Shown piece after piece: positions 47,587 to 54,873 of a stretch of DNA of 64,000 nt. A program made the position numbers and the translations under genes. Source of the DNA: Corynebacterium sp. BD556 (GTDB taxonomy: Bacteria > Actinomycetota > Actinomycetes > Mycobacteriales > Mycobacteriaceae); the NCBI RefSeq assembly GCF_038452275.1, contig NZ_CP141643.1, forward strand, positions 682,001-746,000, written 5' to 3'. Below the pieces are notes generated by a model. The model saw nothing but the letters and a program-made list of their open reading frames with translations. It searched no databases and was not told the origin of the DNA. Position 1 is the first letter of the stretch, and the number at the start of each line of letters is the position of its first letter.

Positions 47587-48888
47587 ATGGTGTGGTGCGT
47601 GCTTTCTCACTCACATCTTGCGGCAATTGATTCCACCGTCTGGCCGGGCCTTACCTCGGTACCAGGTGGTTGGCGCGTGGAGTCGAAGGCCCGCCGTGCG
47701 GAACGTGCTTTCGCTAAAGCCTGTGCGAAGGCTGGAATTGAGCTAGATCCCGCTTCGGGGGCACAGGTCGTAGTTGACTACGCGACGGTTTTCGCGCGCA
47801 TCGCGGAAAGTGGCTGGGTAGGTCTTGCCGAGGGGTTCATGGCCGGGGAGTGGAGTGTGGAAAATACAGACACGCTTGTCGACGCCCTCGAAGCCCTTCT
47901 CGGCCGCGGCTACAACCCTCGCTCGACGGTGAAAACCGTGGCTGCGGAGTCCGGGGATATTCCCCCTGAGCTGGTGCACCATTTTTCTGAGGATGGCATG
48001 AGCGCATTCGCAGGGTTTTTCTCTACGGGGGTGGCCACCACCGAGCGCACGATGATGAAATCGCACGTGCCTGGGGCCGGGAGGAAAGGCCAGCCGACCT
48101 CGCGTTTTGTCGATATCACGACCGTTGATGCTCCGCAGGATGCTGAGCGTGGAGATTTAAGCCCAGCGCAGGGTCGTGCGGTCGAGATGCTTCTCGACGC
48201 CACCCGCGTCACCTCCGGCTCCCATGTTGTCGAGTTTCCTTCCTCGGGTGGCCTTGTCGCGGTGGCGGCGGCGGCACGGCGCGCGACGGTGCACAGTATT
48301 GCATCGGACGACGCCGCCGCGCACGCACTCGAGGAGCGACTCGTGTTCGCTGGGGTACGCGACGCCGTTCACATTGAGGTGGACGGCCCACAGGTCAAAC
48401 GCGGCGGTTTTTTCGATGCGGCAATCTCGGTTGAAAAACTTGAGACACTGCCGGAGGCGTCCAAGGCGGCGTACCTGGGGGCGCTTGGCCGCTTGATCCA
48501 GCCGGGCGGAAGGATCGCGGTGCAGACCGTGATGCGTACCGCGGCCTACACAGCGGCGGCTGACGGGGCCCTGGAGTCGCTACGGGCTTATATTTGGCCG
48601 GGGTTGAGTTTTTCTTTGCCGGAGGAGATCACGCGCAGCGTCGATAAGCAAACGAATCTGCGGGTGCTGTCGCGCACACACGCCCCGGAACACTTGACCG
48701 CGTCGCTGCGCCTGCAGCGCCATAGGTTCGATGCGCGTCTGCGCGAGGCGGCTGCGGATGGCTTCGATCCGGTGTATCGCAGACTGTGGCAGTGGCAGTT
48801 CGCTGTCCGTGAGGCGCTGGCGCGTTTGGGGATGATCGATCTTGTGCAGCTGACTTTGGTGCCGCGGGACCGGAGAGGACTGCGGTAG
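47587..48888 (+). CDS. Cyclopropane-fatty-acid-synthase-like protein with degenerate SAM site
   Basis: A 433-residue protein related in length and layout to actinobacterial cyclopropane-fatty-acyl-phospholipid synthases. The N-terminal half keeps their pattern (IAESGWVGLAEGFMAGEW, then DTLVDALEALL), and the C-terminal half keeps the Rossmann layout and an ending like LARLGMIDLVQLTLV. However SAM motif I, normally LxIGxGWG, reads VVEFPSSGGLVAVA, and the substrate loop lacks the usual YSxxxF. Catalysis is therefore doubtful. The start may instead be GTG at 47599, with TATGGT 7 bases before it. It diverges from ndh, as does a cfa-type gene near ndh in C. glutamicum (recalled, not checked). Confidence 0.75.
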   Translation: MVWCVLSHSHLAAIDSTVWPGLTSVPGGWRVESKARRAERAFAKACAKAGIELDPASGAQVVVDYATVFARIAESGWVGLAEGFMAGEWSVENTDTLVDALEALLGRGYNPRSTVKTVAAESGDIPPELVHHFSEDGMSAFAGFFSTGVATTERTMMKSHVPGAGRKGQPTSRFVDITTVDAPQDAERGDLSPAQGRAVEMLLDATRVTSGSHVVEFPSSGGLVAVAAAARRATVHSIASDDAAAHALEERLVFAGVRDAVHIEVDGPQVKRGGFFDAAISVEKLETLPEASKAAYLGALGRLIQPGGRIAVQTVMRTAAYTAAADGALESLRAYIWPGLSFSLPEEITRSVDKQTNLRVLSRTHAPEHLTASLRLQRHRFDARLREAAADGFDPVYRRLWQWQFAVREALARLGMIDLVQLTLVPRDRRGLR

Positions 48889-48927
48889 TGGAAAAGGGGG
48901 ATGCGGCAGCCCCACATCCTACTTGAC

Positions 48928-48983
48928 ATAATGTACATTATCGGACATTTATACCCCTTATTTACGTAACGTGATGTAAATAA
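48928..48983. repeat. Two perfect AT-rich palindromes between convergent genes
   Basis: ATAATGTACATTAT (48928-48941) is a perfect 14-bp palindrome. TTATTTAC (48958-48965) and GTAAATAA (48976-48983) form a perfect 8-bp inverted repeat with a 10-base gap. TTGACA at 48923-48928 touches the first palindrome. The region is far richer in A+T than its surroundings. It lies past the ends of both the cfa-like gene and yceI, so it is not an obvious operator for either, and it lacks the GC stem of a terminator. Confidence 0.7.
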
Positions 48984-49001
48984 GTGGATGTGCGGGCCTG
49001 A

Positions 49002-49715
49002 CTACTTCTTCTCAAACTTAAGCCGGATATTGACCTCGCCCTGCTTGTCAATCTTCGCCGCGACGAAATCCGGGGTTTGCACGCCGTAGTCCTCACGATT
49101 AATCGGCACATCGCCCGCGACGATCACGTTCTCGCCCGAACGCACCACGTCGAAGGTGTGCGTCACCGGCTGAGTCACACCATGAATGGTCATCTCACCG
49201 GTCAATTCCACCTGACCCACAGATCCGTCCTCAGGCAATTGAGAGACATCCACCTCCTGGGTGACGGCAAAAACTGCCTCCGGGTACGTATCCGTATGCA
49301 GGATCTTGTTGCGCACATTCGTATCCCGCCGGTCGCTGTCGGTGGTTAAATTCGTCACATCAACGACGATCTCGCCAGCGCGCAGCACCCCGGCGGAAAT
49401 TTCCACCGTGCCAGAAACATCGCGGGTGGAGCCCGAAGTGATCTTCTCCTCACCCGGAAGAATCTCATGGAAACTAAAACCCGCCGAGGACAGGTTGGCG
49501 CCCGGCTTGCCACTGACCTCCCACGTACCGTCAATCGGTGTGGTCGCTTGCTTGAGTTTCGCCTCCTCAATGCCCTCAGTTCTTACCCCAGTGCCGCCTG
49601 AGACGAGCCCATAAATCAAAGGCACAAAAGCAAGCGCTGCGAGTGCACAAATGACAAGCACGCCAGCGACAATGATCGGTGTGTTCGAGCGGCGCTTCTT
49701 ATCGATGGGTTTCAC
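49002..49715 (-). CDS. Membrane-anchored YceI-family protein
   Basis: A 237-residue protein with a cytoplasmic basic start, one membrane helix (about 13-36) and an extracytoplasmic YceI lipocalin-like domain (from about residue 58, PIDGTWEVSGKPGANLSSAG, to the end). Signature parts include DVTNLTTDSDRRDTNVR, LHTDTYPEAVFAV, GEMTIHGVTQPVTHTFDV and INREDYGVQ. The family binds isoprenoid-like lipids such as polyisoprenoid quinones; the ligand here is unknown. Its ATG overlaps the stop of the zinc-ribbon gene by 4 bases, so the two are co-expressed. Confidence 0.9.
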   Translation of the reverse strand: MKPIDKKRRSNTPIIVAGVLVICALAALAFVPLIYGLVSGGTGVRTEGIEEAKLKQATTPIDGTWEVSGKPGANLSSAGFSFHEILPGEEKITSGSTRDVSGTVEISAGVLRAGEIVVDVTNLTTDSDRRDTNVRNKILHTDTYPEAVFAVTQEVDVSQLPEDGSVGQVELTGEMTIHGVTQPVTHTFDVVRSGENVIVAGDVPINREDYGVQTPDFVAAKIDKQGEVNIRLKFEKK

Positions 49716-50038
49716 CTTAATTTCTCCAACTCCCTGGCAATTTCGGTCAATTCCTCACACATCCGAGAAATCTCCTGAGTGTCAGCACCTTCCGCGTGTG
49801 CCGTGGCAATGTCTTCTGCTGAGCAGCGCAGTTCGAACAATTTATCGCGCATAGCTGCCACCTTGTCCGGGTGCAGGATCAAGGATTCAGCGTGAATGGA
49901 GCTCCCCGCAACATTGTTGCGCTGCTCATAAGCTCTTTGCTTGCATGAATTACCGCAGAATTTACGCTTGCGTCCTCTACCCTGCTGCGCAGGTAGATCG
50001 CACCCACACCAGGCGCAGGCAAAAAAGCTGTGAGACAC
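49712..50038 (-). CDS. Small zinc-ribbon protein of unknown function
   Basis: A 108-residue protein with two cysteine pairs, Cys8-x2-Cys11 and Cys28-x3-Cys32 (CAWCGCDLP, then RKFCGNSCKQRAYEQR), likely a zinc ribbon, followed by a helical acidic C-terminal half (MCEELTEIARELEKL). The FCGNSCKQRAYEQR segment resembles short zinc fingers found in other actinobacterial hypothetical proteins. The GTG at 50038 is chosen because TAAGCT lies 7 bases before it and longer versions would overlap rbpA and its promoter. It is coupled to yceI by ATGA. It may be a DNA- or RNA-binding regulator, but this is not shown. Confidence 0.7.
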   Translation of the reverse strand: MSHSFFACAWCGCDLPAQQGRGRKRKFCGNSCKQRAYEQRNNVAGSSIHAESLILHPDKVAAMRDKLFELRCSAEDIATAHAEGADTQEISRMCEELTEIARELEKLR

Positions 50039-50078
50039 ACAGGCCAGCTTAGTACATGGCGCAACCCACCTGAGGGTC

Positions 50079-50110
50079 GGGAACAAAGCCGACAAGGCCG
50101 CCGTTATAAT
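50079..50110 (+). promoter_or_regulatory. Composite promoter of rbpA
   Basis: TATAAT at 50105-50110 is a perfect sigma-A -10 with a poor -35. Overlapping it, GGGAAC (50079-50084) and GTT (50103-50105) are spaced by 18 bases, matching the GGAAT-N18-GTT pattern of sigma-R/sigma-H stress promoters. In Streptomyces rbpA is under sigma-R control (established), so dual control here is a reasonable inference. Confidence 0.6.
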
Positions 50111-50149
50111 ATAGCGAACCTGTTCCACCGACAGAAGGGAAACAACAGC

Positions 50150-50521
50150 ATGGCTGATCGTGTGTTGCGCGGTAGTCGTATGGGCGCTGTGAGCTACGAG
50201 ACGGACCGCGATCACGATCTCGCTCCCCGCCGCATGGCCAAATACCGCACTCCCGATGGGTCGGTCTTCGATGTCCCCTTCGCCGACGACGCGGAAATCC
50301 CCGAGGAGTGGATGTGCAAAAACGGCCAGGTGGGCACGTTAATGGAGGGCGAAGGCGTCGAATCCAAGCAGGTCAAGCCGCCGCGCACCCACTGGGACAT
50401 GCTGCGTGAGCGCCGCTCAATCGAAGAACTTGACGTCCTGCTCGAGGAGCGCCTCGAGCAGTTACGCAAGCGCCGTCGACTCGCCGCACGCATTGCCAAA
50501 GAGCAACAAGAAAAAAACTAA
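50150..50521 (+). CDS. rbpA: RNA polymerase-binding protein RbpA
   Basis: Actinobacterial transcription factor that binds the principal sigma factor and RNA polymerase and stabilises the open complex. The 123-residue protein begins MADRVLRGSRMGAVSYETDR and continues RRMAKYRTPDGSVFDVPFAD, IPEEWMCKNGQVGTLMEG, PRTHWDMLRERRSIEELDVL and a basic tail, all typical. The four-cysteine zinc site of Streptomyces RbpA is reduced to one Cys (EWMCKNG), as in mycobacterial members. GAAGGGA lies 9 bases before the ATG. A symmetric terminator follows 16 bases after the stop. Confidence 0.97.
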   Translation: MADRVLRGSRMGAVSYETDRDHDLAPRRMAKYRTPDGSVFDVPFADDAEIPEEWMCKNGQVGTLMEGEGVESKQVKPPRTHWDMLRERRSIEELDVLLEERLEQLRKRRRLAARIAKEQQEKN

Positions 50522-50536
50522 AGCACCTTTACAAAC

Positions 50537-50563
50537 TAAAGCCCGGGCATTGCCCGGGCTTTA
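50537..50563. terminator. Bidirectional terminator between rbpA and ppm1
   Basis: AAAGCCCGGGC (50538-50548) and GCCCGGGCTTT (50552-50562) form a perfect 11-bp stem with a 3-base loop, flanked by A-runs and T-runs on both strands. It can serve rbpA (plus) and the long minus-strand cluster ending in ppm1. Confidence 0.93.
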
Positions 50564-50622
50564 AACATTTCGCGTATGCACCACCTCAAACAGTGCAACT
50601 CATGTGCCGCCGAGCTGGCCTC

Positions 50623-51606
50623 CTACTTGCGCCCTTTAACTTCATAGTCGCCCAGACGCACACCTTCGCGAAAAAGGCTTACCACCTCATCGGCACGGCG
50701 CGCCGCGCGCTCCGGCAGATCCTTCAAGCGAGAACGATAGAACTCATAGGCACCCAGCTTCGCACCCTCAGCAAGAAACCTCACTACCTTCTCTGGAGCT
50801 TTCTCGGCCTTCAAGCGCAGCTTCCACAACCCAGAACGATCAACCTCATAGGCGACAAGCCCGCTAAATTCCTTCGTCAGCTCCTTGGCAAGAGTCGAAT
50901 ACTTCTCCCACCCCCACTTGCTCACCTCAACGAAAGACTCACCCGCGAAACTCGCATCCAACTTGGATTCCCCGCGCGTGCGGTCCTCGAAGGTGACGGG
51001 CACCTCGCGCACGTCAAAACCCGCATCGAGAGCCCTGCGGGCCATGTCCACCTGGAAGATGTATCCCTTGGGCGAAAGCGAACCAAAATCAATTTCTTCG
51101 AGGAGTTCACGGCGAAAAGCCCGATAGCCGGCCGTCATATCGCGCACATCCTCGCCGAGCACAACACCAATGTAACGGTTGCCCCACTTGGATAACTGGT
51201 AGCGGTTTTGCGGCCAGTTCTTCACCTCACCGCCCTCGACGTAGCGCGACCCAATGACCAAATCTGCCCCAGCATCAATAGCCTCAAGCAGGCGGCCAAG
51301 TTCCTCGGGGGCGTGAGAGCCATCGGCATCCATCTGGCAAATGACTTCGTAATCGCGCTCCAGCGCCCACTCAAAGCCCGCCCGGTAGGCGGCAAGCAAG
51401 CCCTCTTTGCCAGCGCGGTGAAGGACGTGAACCTCGTCGTGTTGTGCGGCGAGATCATCCGCGGCGGCGCCCGTGCCATCCGGGGAGTTGTCATCCACCA
51501 CCAACACGTCGACCTGCGGCGCTGCCGAGCGCAGGCGGCCGACAATAACAGGGAGGTTTTCCACCTCGTTGTAGGTCGGGATGATAACCAAGGTGGTCTT
51601 CGCCAC
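50623..51606 (-). CDS. ppm1: Polyprenol-phosphate mannose synthase Ppm1
   Basis: Family 2 glycosyltransferase that transfers mannose from GDP-mannose to polyprenyl phosphate, the donor for lipoglycan and protein mannosylation. Residues 1-235 are the catalytic domain: TLVIIPTYNEVENLPVIVGR, VVDDNSPDGTG, CQMDADGSHAPEELGRL, IGSRYVEGG and the later FEDRTRGESKL. About 90 extra C-terminal residues contain two copies of an EGxxLGxYE motif (FLAEGAKLGAYEFYR and LFREGVRLGDYEVKG). GTG at 51606 has AAGGAG 8 bases upstream; ATG at 51612 is too close to that SD. It is the last gene of the minus-strand cluster and follows lnt, its usual partner. Confidence 0.92.
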   Translation of the reverse strand: MAKTTLVIIPTYNEVENLPVIVGRLRSAAPQVDVLVVDDNSPDGTGAAADDLAAQHDEVHVLHRAGKEGLLAAYRAGFEWALERDYEVICQMDADGSHAPEELGRLLEAIDAGADLVIGSRYVEGGEVKNWPQNRYQLSKWGNRYIGVVLGEDVRDMTAGYRAFRRELLEEIDFGSLSPKGYIFQVDMARRALDAGFDVREVPVTFEDRTRGESKLDASFAGESFVEVSKWGWEKYSTLAKELTKEFSGLVAYEVDRSGLWKLRLKAEKAPEKVVRFLAEGAKLGAYEFYRSRLKDLPERAARRADEVVSLFREGVRLGDYEVKGRK

Positions 51607-51622
51607 GAACATGTCTCCTTGC

Positions 51623-53122
51623 TTAAGCGTTTGAAGTCGTCTCCATAGCAGCATACCCGCCGCGCCGACGCAGCAATGTCGCCAGCATCACCGCCACCCC
51701 GCCGGCGACAAGCAGCCACTGAAGTTGAGTACCGAAACGCACCGCCGGGGTCACAGTCGAGCGCAGCGGCAAAGTCTCCGTCAAATGCCCCGCCTCAAAA
51801 ATCCCGGTTTGCTGGGTCACCGTGCCGTCCGGACGAATGATGCCGGAAGCGCCCGAAGTGGCCGCAACCACCACCGCCCTATCGGTTTCAATCGCGCGCA
51901 TGCGGCTCATGGCCATCTGCTGATAGGTCATGTCCGTAAAACCGAAAGTGGCGTTATTGGTGGGAGTAGCCAAAATTTTCGCCCCGTGAGTGACGGCCGT
52001 GCGGTAAGCGGCGTCAACAGCAACCTCGTAGCAGGTAGCAATGCCAAGCCGAACCCCCGCAATGTCGACCACGCTATTGCCGTCGCCCGGTTGGAAGTTT
52101 CCCGCCTGATCAACCAAATCAGAAAACAAGCGGAAGAAATCCCGCATCGGCATGTACTCGCCGAAAGGCTGCAAATACTTCTTGTGGTGGTAATCCCCCG
52201 GCCCAGAATCCGGGTCGAAAACAGCCATGGTGTTGCGCGCACCGACCTCGTCGCGGGTCAGCGTCCCCACCAAGATCGGGACATTGACGGCGTGCAAGGC
52301 TTCGTCGACAAGCGCGGCCGCAAAGGAATCAGTAAAGGGACTGACATCAGCGGCGTTTTCCGGCCACACAACAAAATCCGGCCGCGCCCCAGATTCAGCG
52401 AGACGTTTCGTTTCTTGCGTGTGATTGGTCAACACAGCGCGACGTTGGGCGTTAAAATCCAAGCCCAGACGAGGCACATTGCCCTGCACCGCCGAAACAG
52501 TGACCGCACCATCGTCGCGGTCGGTGTGCATCGCCCCAGCCACAAAAGCCGCGACCACGGGAAAAACGAAGAAGGCGGCACCGAAGGGGCGTCGATAAGC
52601 AAGCAACGCAACTAAACCGACCGCAGTTGAAACCGTGGCGAATGTAACCAAAGCGGGCCCGCCCCAAGCCGCAAGGTGGCGCAAAGGTCCCTCAATTTGA
52701 CCCCAAGCAAGACGACCCCACGGAAAACCGCCAAAAGGCAACGTCGAACGAAGAAACTCCCACGCCACATAAACAAAAGGAAAAGCCAACAGTGCGCGAT
52801 TGTGCCGCGCGAGAACGGCCCCGAACGCACCCACCGGAATGCCGTAAAGCGCCAAGAAGAACGACAGCGCCACATACGGTTGCCAACCGACGAACTCACC
52901 GATCCACGGAAGCATAAACAGGAAAAGAAAAAACGAATGAGTAAAACCCAAAAGTGCCCCAGCCTTGACGGAAACCCGCAAGCCCAACGGCCACGGCGCC
53001 AAAGAAGCAACAAACAGGGCGAGGCCCACTATCCCCAACCACCACATCCCATGAGGCTCATAGGAGTAGAAAACGAGCTTGCCGGACAATGCCGCCAGCG
53101 CGATGCGGAAAAGCAGCAGCAC
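51623..53122 (-). CDS. lnt: Apolipoprotein N-acyltransferase
   Basis: Membrane enzyme that adds a third acyl chain to lipoproteins. The 499-residue protein has about eight hydrophobic segments in the first 200 residues and at the C-terminus, with a nitrilase-like domain between them holding the catalytic triad: Glu in VWPENAADVSP, Lys in HHKKYLQPFGEYMPM and Cys in GIATCYEVAV. In C. glutamicum this gene is separate from ppm1, whereas in M. tuberculosis the two are fused; here they are separate with a gap of about 10-17 bases. GTG at 53122 directly abuts the fxsA stop. Confidence 0.94.
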   Translation of the reverse strand: MLLLFRIALAALSGKLVFYSYEPHGMWWLGIVGLALFVASLAPWPLGLRVSVKAGALLGFTHSFFLFLFMLPWIGEFVGWQPYVALSFFLALYGIPVGAFGAVLARHNRALLAFPFVYVAWEFLRSTLPFGGFPWGRLAWGQIEGPLRHLAAWGGPALVTFATVSTAVGLVALLAYRRPFGAAFFVFPVVAAFVAGAMHTDRDDGAVTVSAVQGNVPRLGLDFNAQRRAVLTNHTQETKRLAESGARPDFVVWPENAADVSPFTDSFAAALVDEALHAVNVPILVGTLTRDEVGARNTMAVFDPDSGPGDYHHKKYLQPFGEYMPMRDFFRLFSDLVDQAGNFQPGDGNSVVDIAGVRLGIATCYEVAVDAAYRTAVTHGAKILATPTNNATFGFTDMTYQQMAMSRMRAIETDRAVVVAATSGASGIIRPDGTVTQQTGIFEAGHLTETLPLRSTVTPAVRFGTQLQWLLVAGGVAVMLATLLRRRGGYAAMETTSNA

Positions 53123-53653
53123 TTAACGCTGTCCCCCTTGGTTGCCACCCCGACCCCCGCCGTGCGGGTTCTCCACATCACCAGCGCTATCGGCCTGAAA
53201 CCACCTCTCCAACTCCTCCGCGTCAACCACCTGGCTTTCATCGACGAAACTGCCGTAACTCGTGCGCTGCTGAGACATCGGGGAAGCCAAATAGACCTTC
53301 ATGCCAAACTCCTCCACCGCCTTCGCAGTTTTCGCAGTCAACGCGCGGCGGATCACGGCGCGGGAAGGAGGAAACACCAGCAAAAGCCCCAGCAACGAAG
53401 AAACAAACCCAGGCAGGATGCACAACGCCCAGCCTGTTACCAAAATTGCGCCGTCACCCGCCAGCCGCCCCAGCGAACCCTGCCCAACGGCTGCGCGCGC
53501 CACGGAGTTGCGCAAAGTGGCGCTGGCGACCACCCCACCAAGCACGGACAAAGCAAAAACAGCAAGGATGGCCCAACCAATGCCCACAACCTTGGACACA
53601 CCTATAAACGCGAGAACCTCAATGAGAAAATAGGCAAGAAGAATTAGCCGCAT
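53123..53653 (-). CDS. fxsA: FxsA-family membrane protein
   Basis: A 176-residue inner-membrane protein of the FxsA family, first known for suppressing phage F exclusion in E. coli; the general role is unclear. It has about three membrane helices (LILLAYFLIEVLAFIGVSKV, GWAILAVFALSVLGGVV, GWALCILPGFVSSLLGLLLV) with the family pattern GDGAILVTGWALCILPGF, then a cytoplasmic tail with a Gly-rich end. In mycobacteria fxsA is next to ppm1/lnt as here. It abuts lnt with no spacer. Confidence 0.88.
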   Translation of the reverse strand: MRLILLAYFLIEVLAFIGVSKVVGIGWAILAVFALSVLGGVVASATLRNSVARAAVGQGSLGRLAGDGAILVTGWALCILPGFVSSLLGLLLVFPPSRAVIRRALTAKTAKAVEEFGMKVYLASPMSQQRTSYGSFVDESQVVDAEELERWFQADSAGDVENPHGGGRGGNQGGQR

Positions 53654-53662
53654 GCCGACAGA

Positions 53663-54865
53663 CTACCCGCCCAGATTCGCGAGAAGCCATTGCACATCGG
53701 CTGGCGCGTGCTGGAAATACGGCAGGATATGGTTTGCCCCGGTACGACCGGCAATCCGCGGCAGACGGCGAGTGTCAAGCTCCACATCCCAGGTGCGCGC
53801 CAATGCTGCAACACTGCCGTAAGGAATGACGTCATCGTTAATTGCAGCCCATAACCTCGTCGGGATCTTCAACGCCGGCCCACGACCAAGCGCCATCTCG
53901 TCCAACCGCGCACTCGTTTGAGGAAGGGTCTCTAAAAGCTCAGACATTGAAACCCCAGATGCCGTCCATCTCTGCGTGTTGGCCCACGGGCGATTGCACA
54001 CGGCACCAATCGCGCAAACCCGCCCGGCGTCGAGCACGGCCCGTGCCCCGGCGGGGCTAAGCGCAGAATAAATCTCCTCGGCAATGCCTTCGTCCCAGGC
54101 AACTAGCCCAGCAACGGCGTAGAGCGCCACCACCGCCAAAAGACCGCCCTCGACGTGGCCCAGCACTGCCTTCAAATCAGCCGGCGGGGCTCCCACCACA
54201 GCAGCCAAAGGCTGCAGCTCCGGGGCGTAGCCGGGATTTTCCAGCCACGCGCCGATCGCACCGCCGCCCTGCGAATAACCCCACAAGCCGAGAGCCTGCG
54301 TGCCCACGCCGAGACAGCCCGCAGCGCGGGTGGCGTCGATAAGCGAACGCGCCGCGGAAACATGATCGCTGTAGAGCTGCACCCCATCTTCGGGATCACG
54401 TGGGTAATCCGTCAGCACCACGTTTGCTCCCGCAGCCGCAAGCAGGCTCACTGCGGGCTGTTCGTAGGCTGCGATGGCGTCCCACGGGCGAAAACGCACC
54501 GCGAAGCCAACCGTGCATGAATACGAGGGGTCGCAGCGCCTGGCCACACCCTGCGTCGAGGGGGCGAAAGCGACAGTTGGGCGCGGCCCTGGCCCGCGCC
54601 ACGGAACAAGAGAACGGATCACCGCTCCCGTTGCTGTAAGACTACGGCTGCGAGAATCGGTCGTCGCGTATTCGATGCGGTGGGCGATAACCGGATTGAG
54701 CCGAGTGCGAAGCCCAACCGGGTCAACCACGTGAGCGCTCAGGAGCGTGCCGGGTTTGACACCGGTTAACCAGGAAGCAGCACCAAAATCCGGATCAGTG
54801 CGGGGGGCAACACGAAGCGCGTCGACAAGAAACGGCAAACTAGCCCGGGCAAGGAGACGAAACAT
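53663..54865 (-). CDS. Secretory-lipase-family alpha/beta hydrolase
   Basis: A 400-residue protein of the LIP-type lipase family. The nucleophile elbow is GLWGYSQGGGAIG (Ser198), the acid is probably in NDDVIPYGSV and the His in GANHILPYF. Corynebacterial relatives are usually exported; here the N-terminus MFRLLARASLPFLVDALRVA is only a weak signal peptide candidate, so location is uncertain. The ATG at 54865 was chosen because any longer version would run through the reductase gene upstream. It begins 8 bases after that gene's stop. Confidence 0.82.
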   Translation of the reverse strand: MFRLLARASLPFLVDALRVAPRTDPDFGAASWLTGVKPGTLLSAHVVDPVGLRTRLNPVIAHRIEYATTDSRSRSLTATGAVIRSLVPWRGPGPRPTVAFAPSTQGVARRCDPSYSCTVGFAVRFRPWDAIAAYEQPAVSLLAAAGANVVLTDYPRDPEDGVQLYSDHVSAARSLIDATRAAGCLGVGTQALGLWGYSQGGGAIGAWLENPGYAPELQPLAAVVGAPPADLKAVLGHVEGGLLAVVALYAVAGLVAWDEGIAEEIYSALSPAGARAVLDAGRVCAIGAVCNRPWANTQRWTASGVSMSELLETLPQTSARLDEMALGRGPALKIPTRLWAAINDDVIPYGSVAALARTWDVELDTRRLPRIAGRTGANHILPYFQHAPADVQWLLANLGG

Positions 54866-54873
54866 GGTGCGGC

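Noticed and set aside
49002..50215. Long version (167 residues) of the zinc-ribbon gene starting at 50215
   Set aside because: It would run antisense through the rbpA start and promoter, and the extra 59 residues have no protein-like pattern; GTG at 50038 has a well-placed -10.
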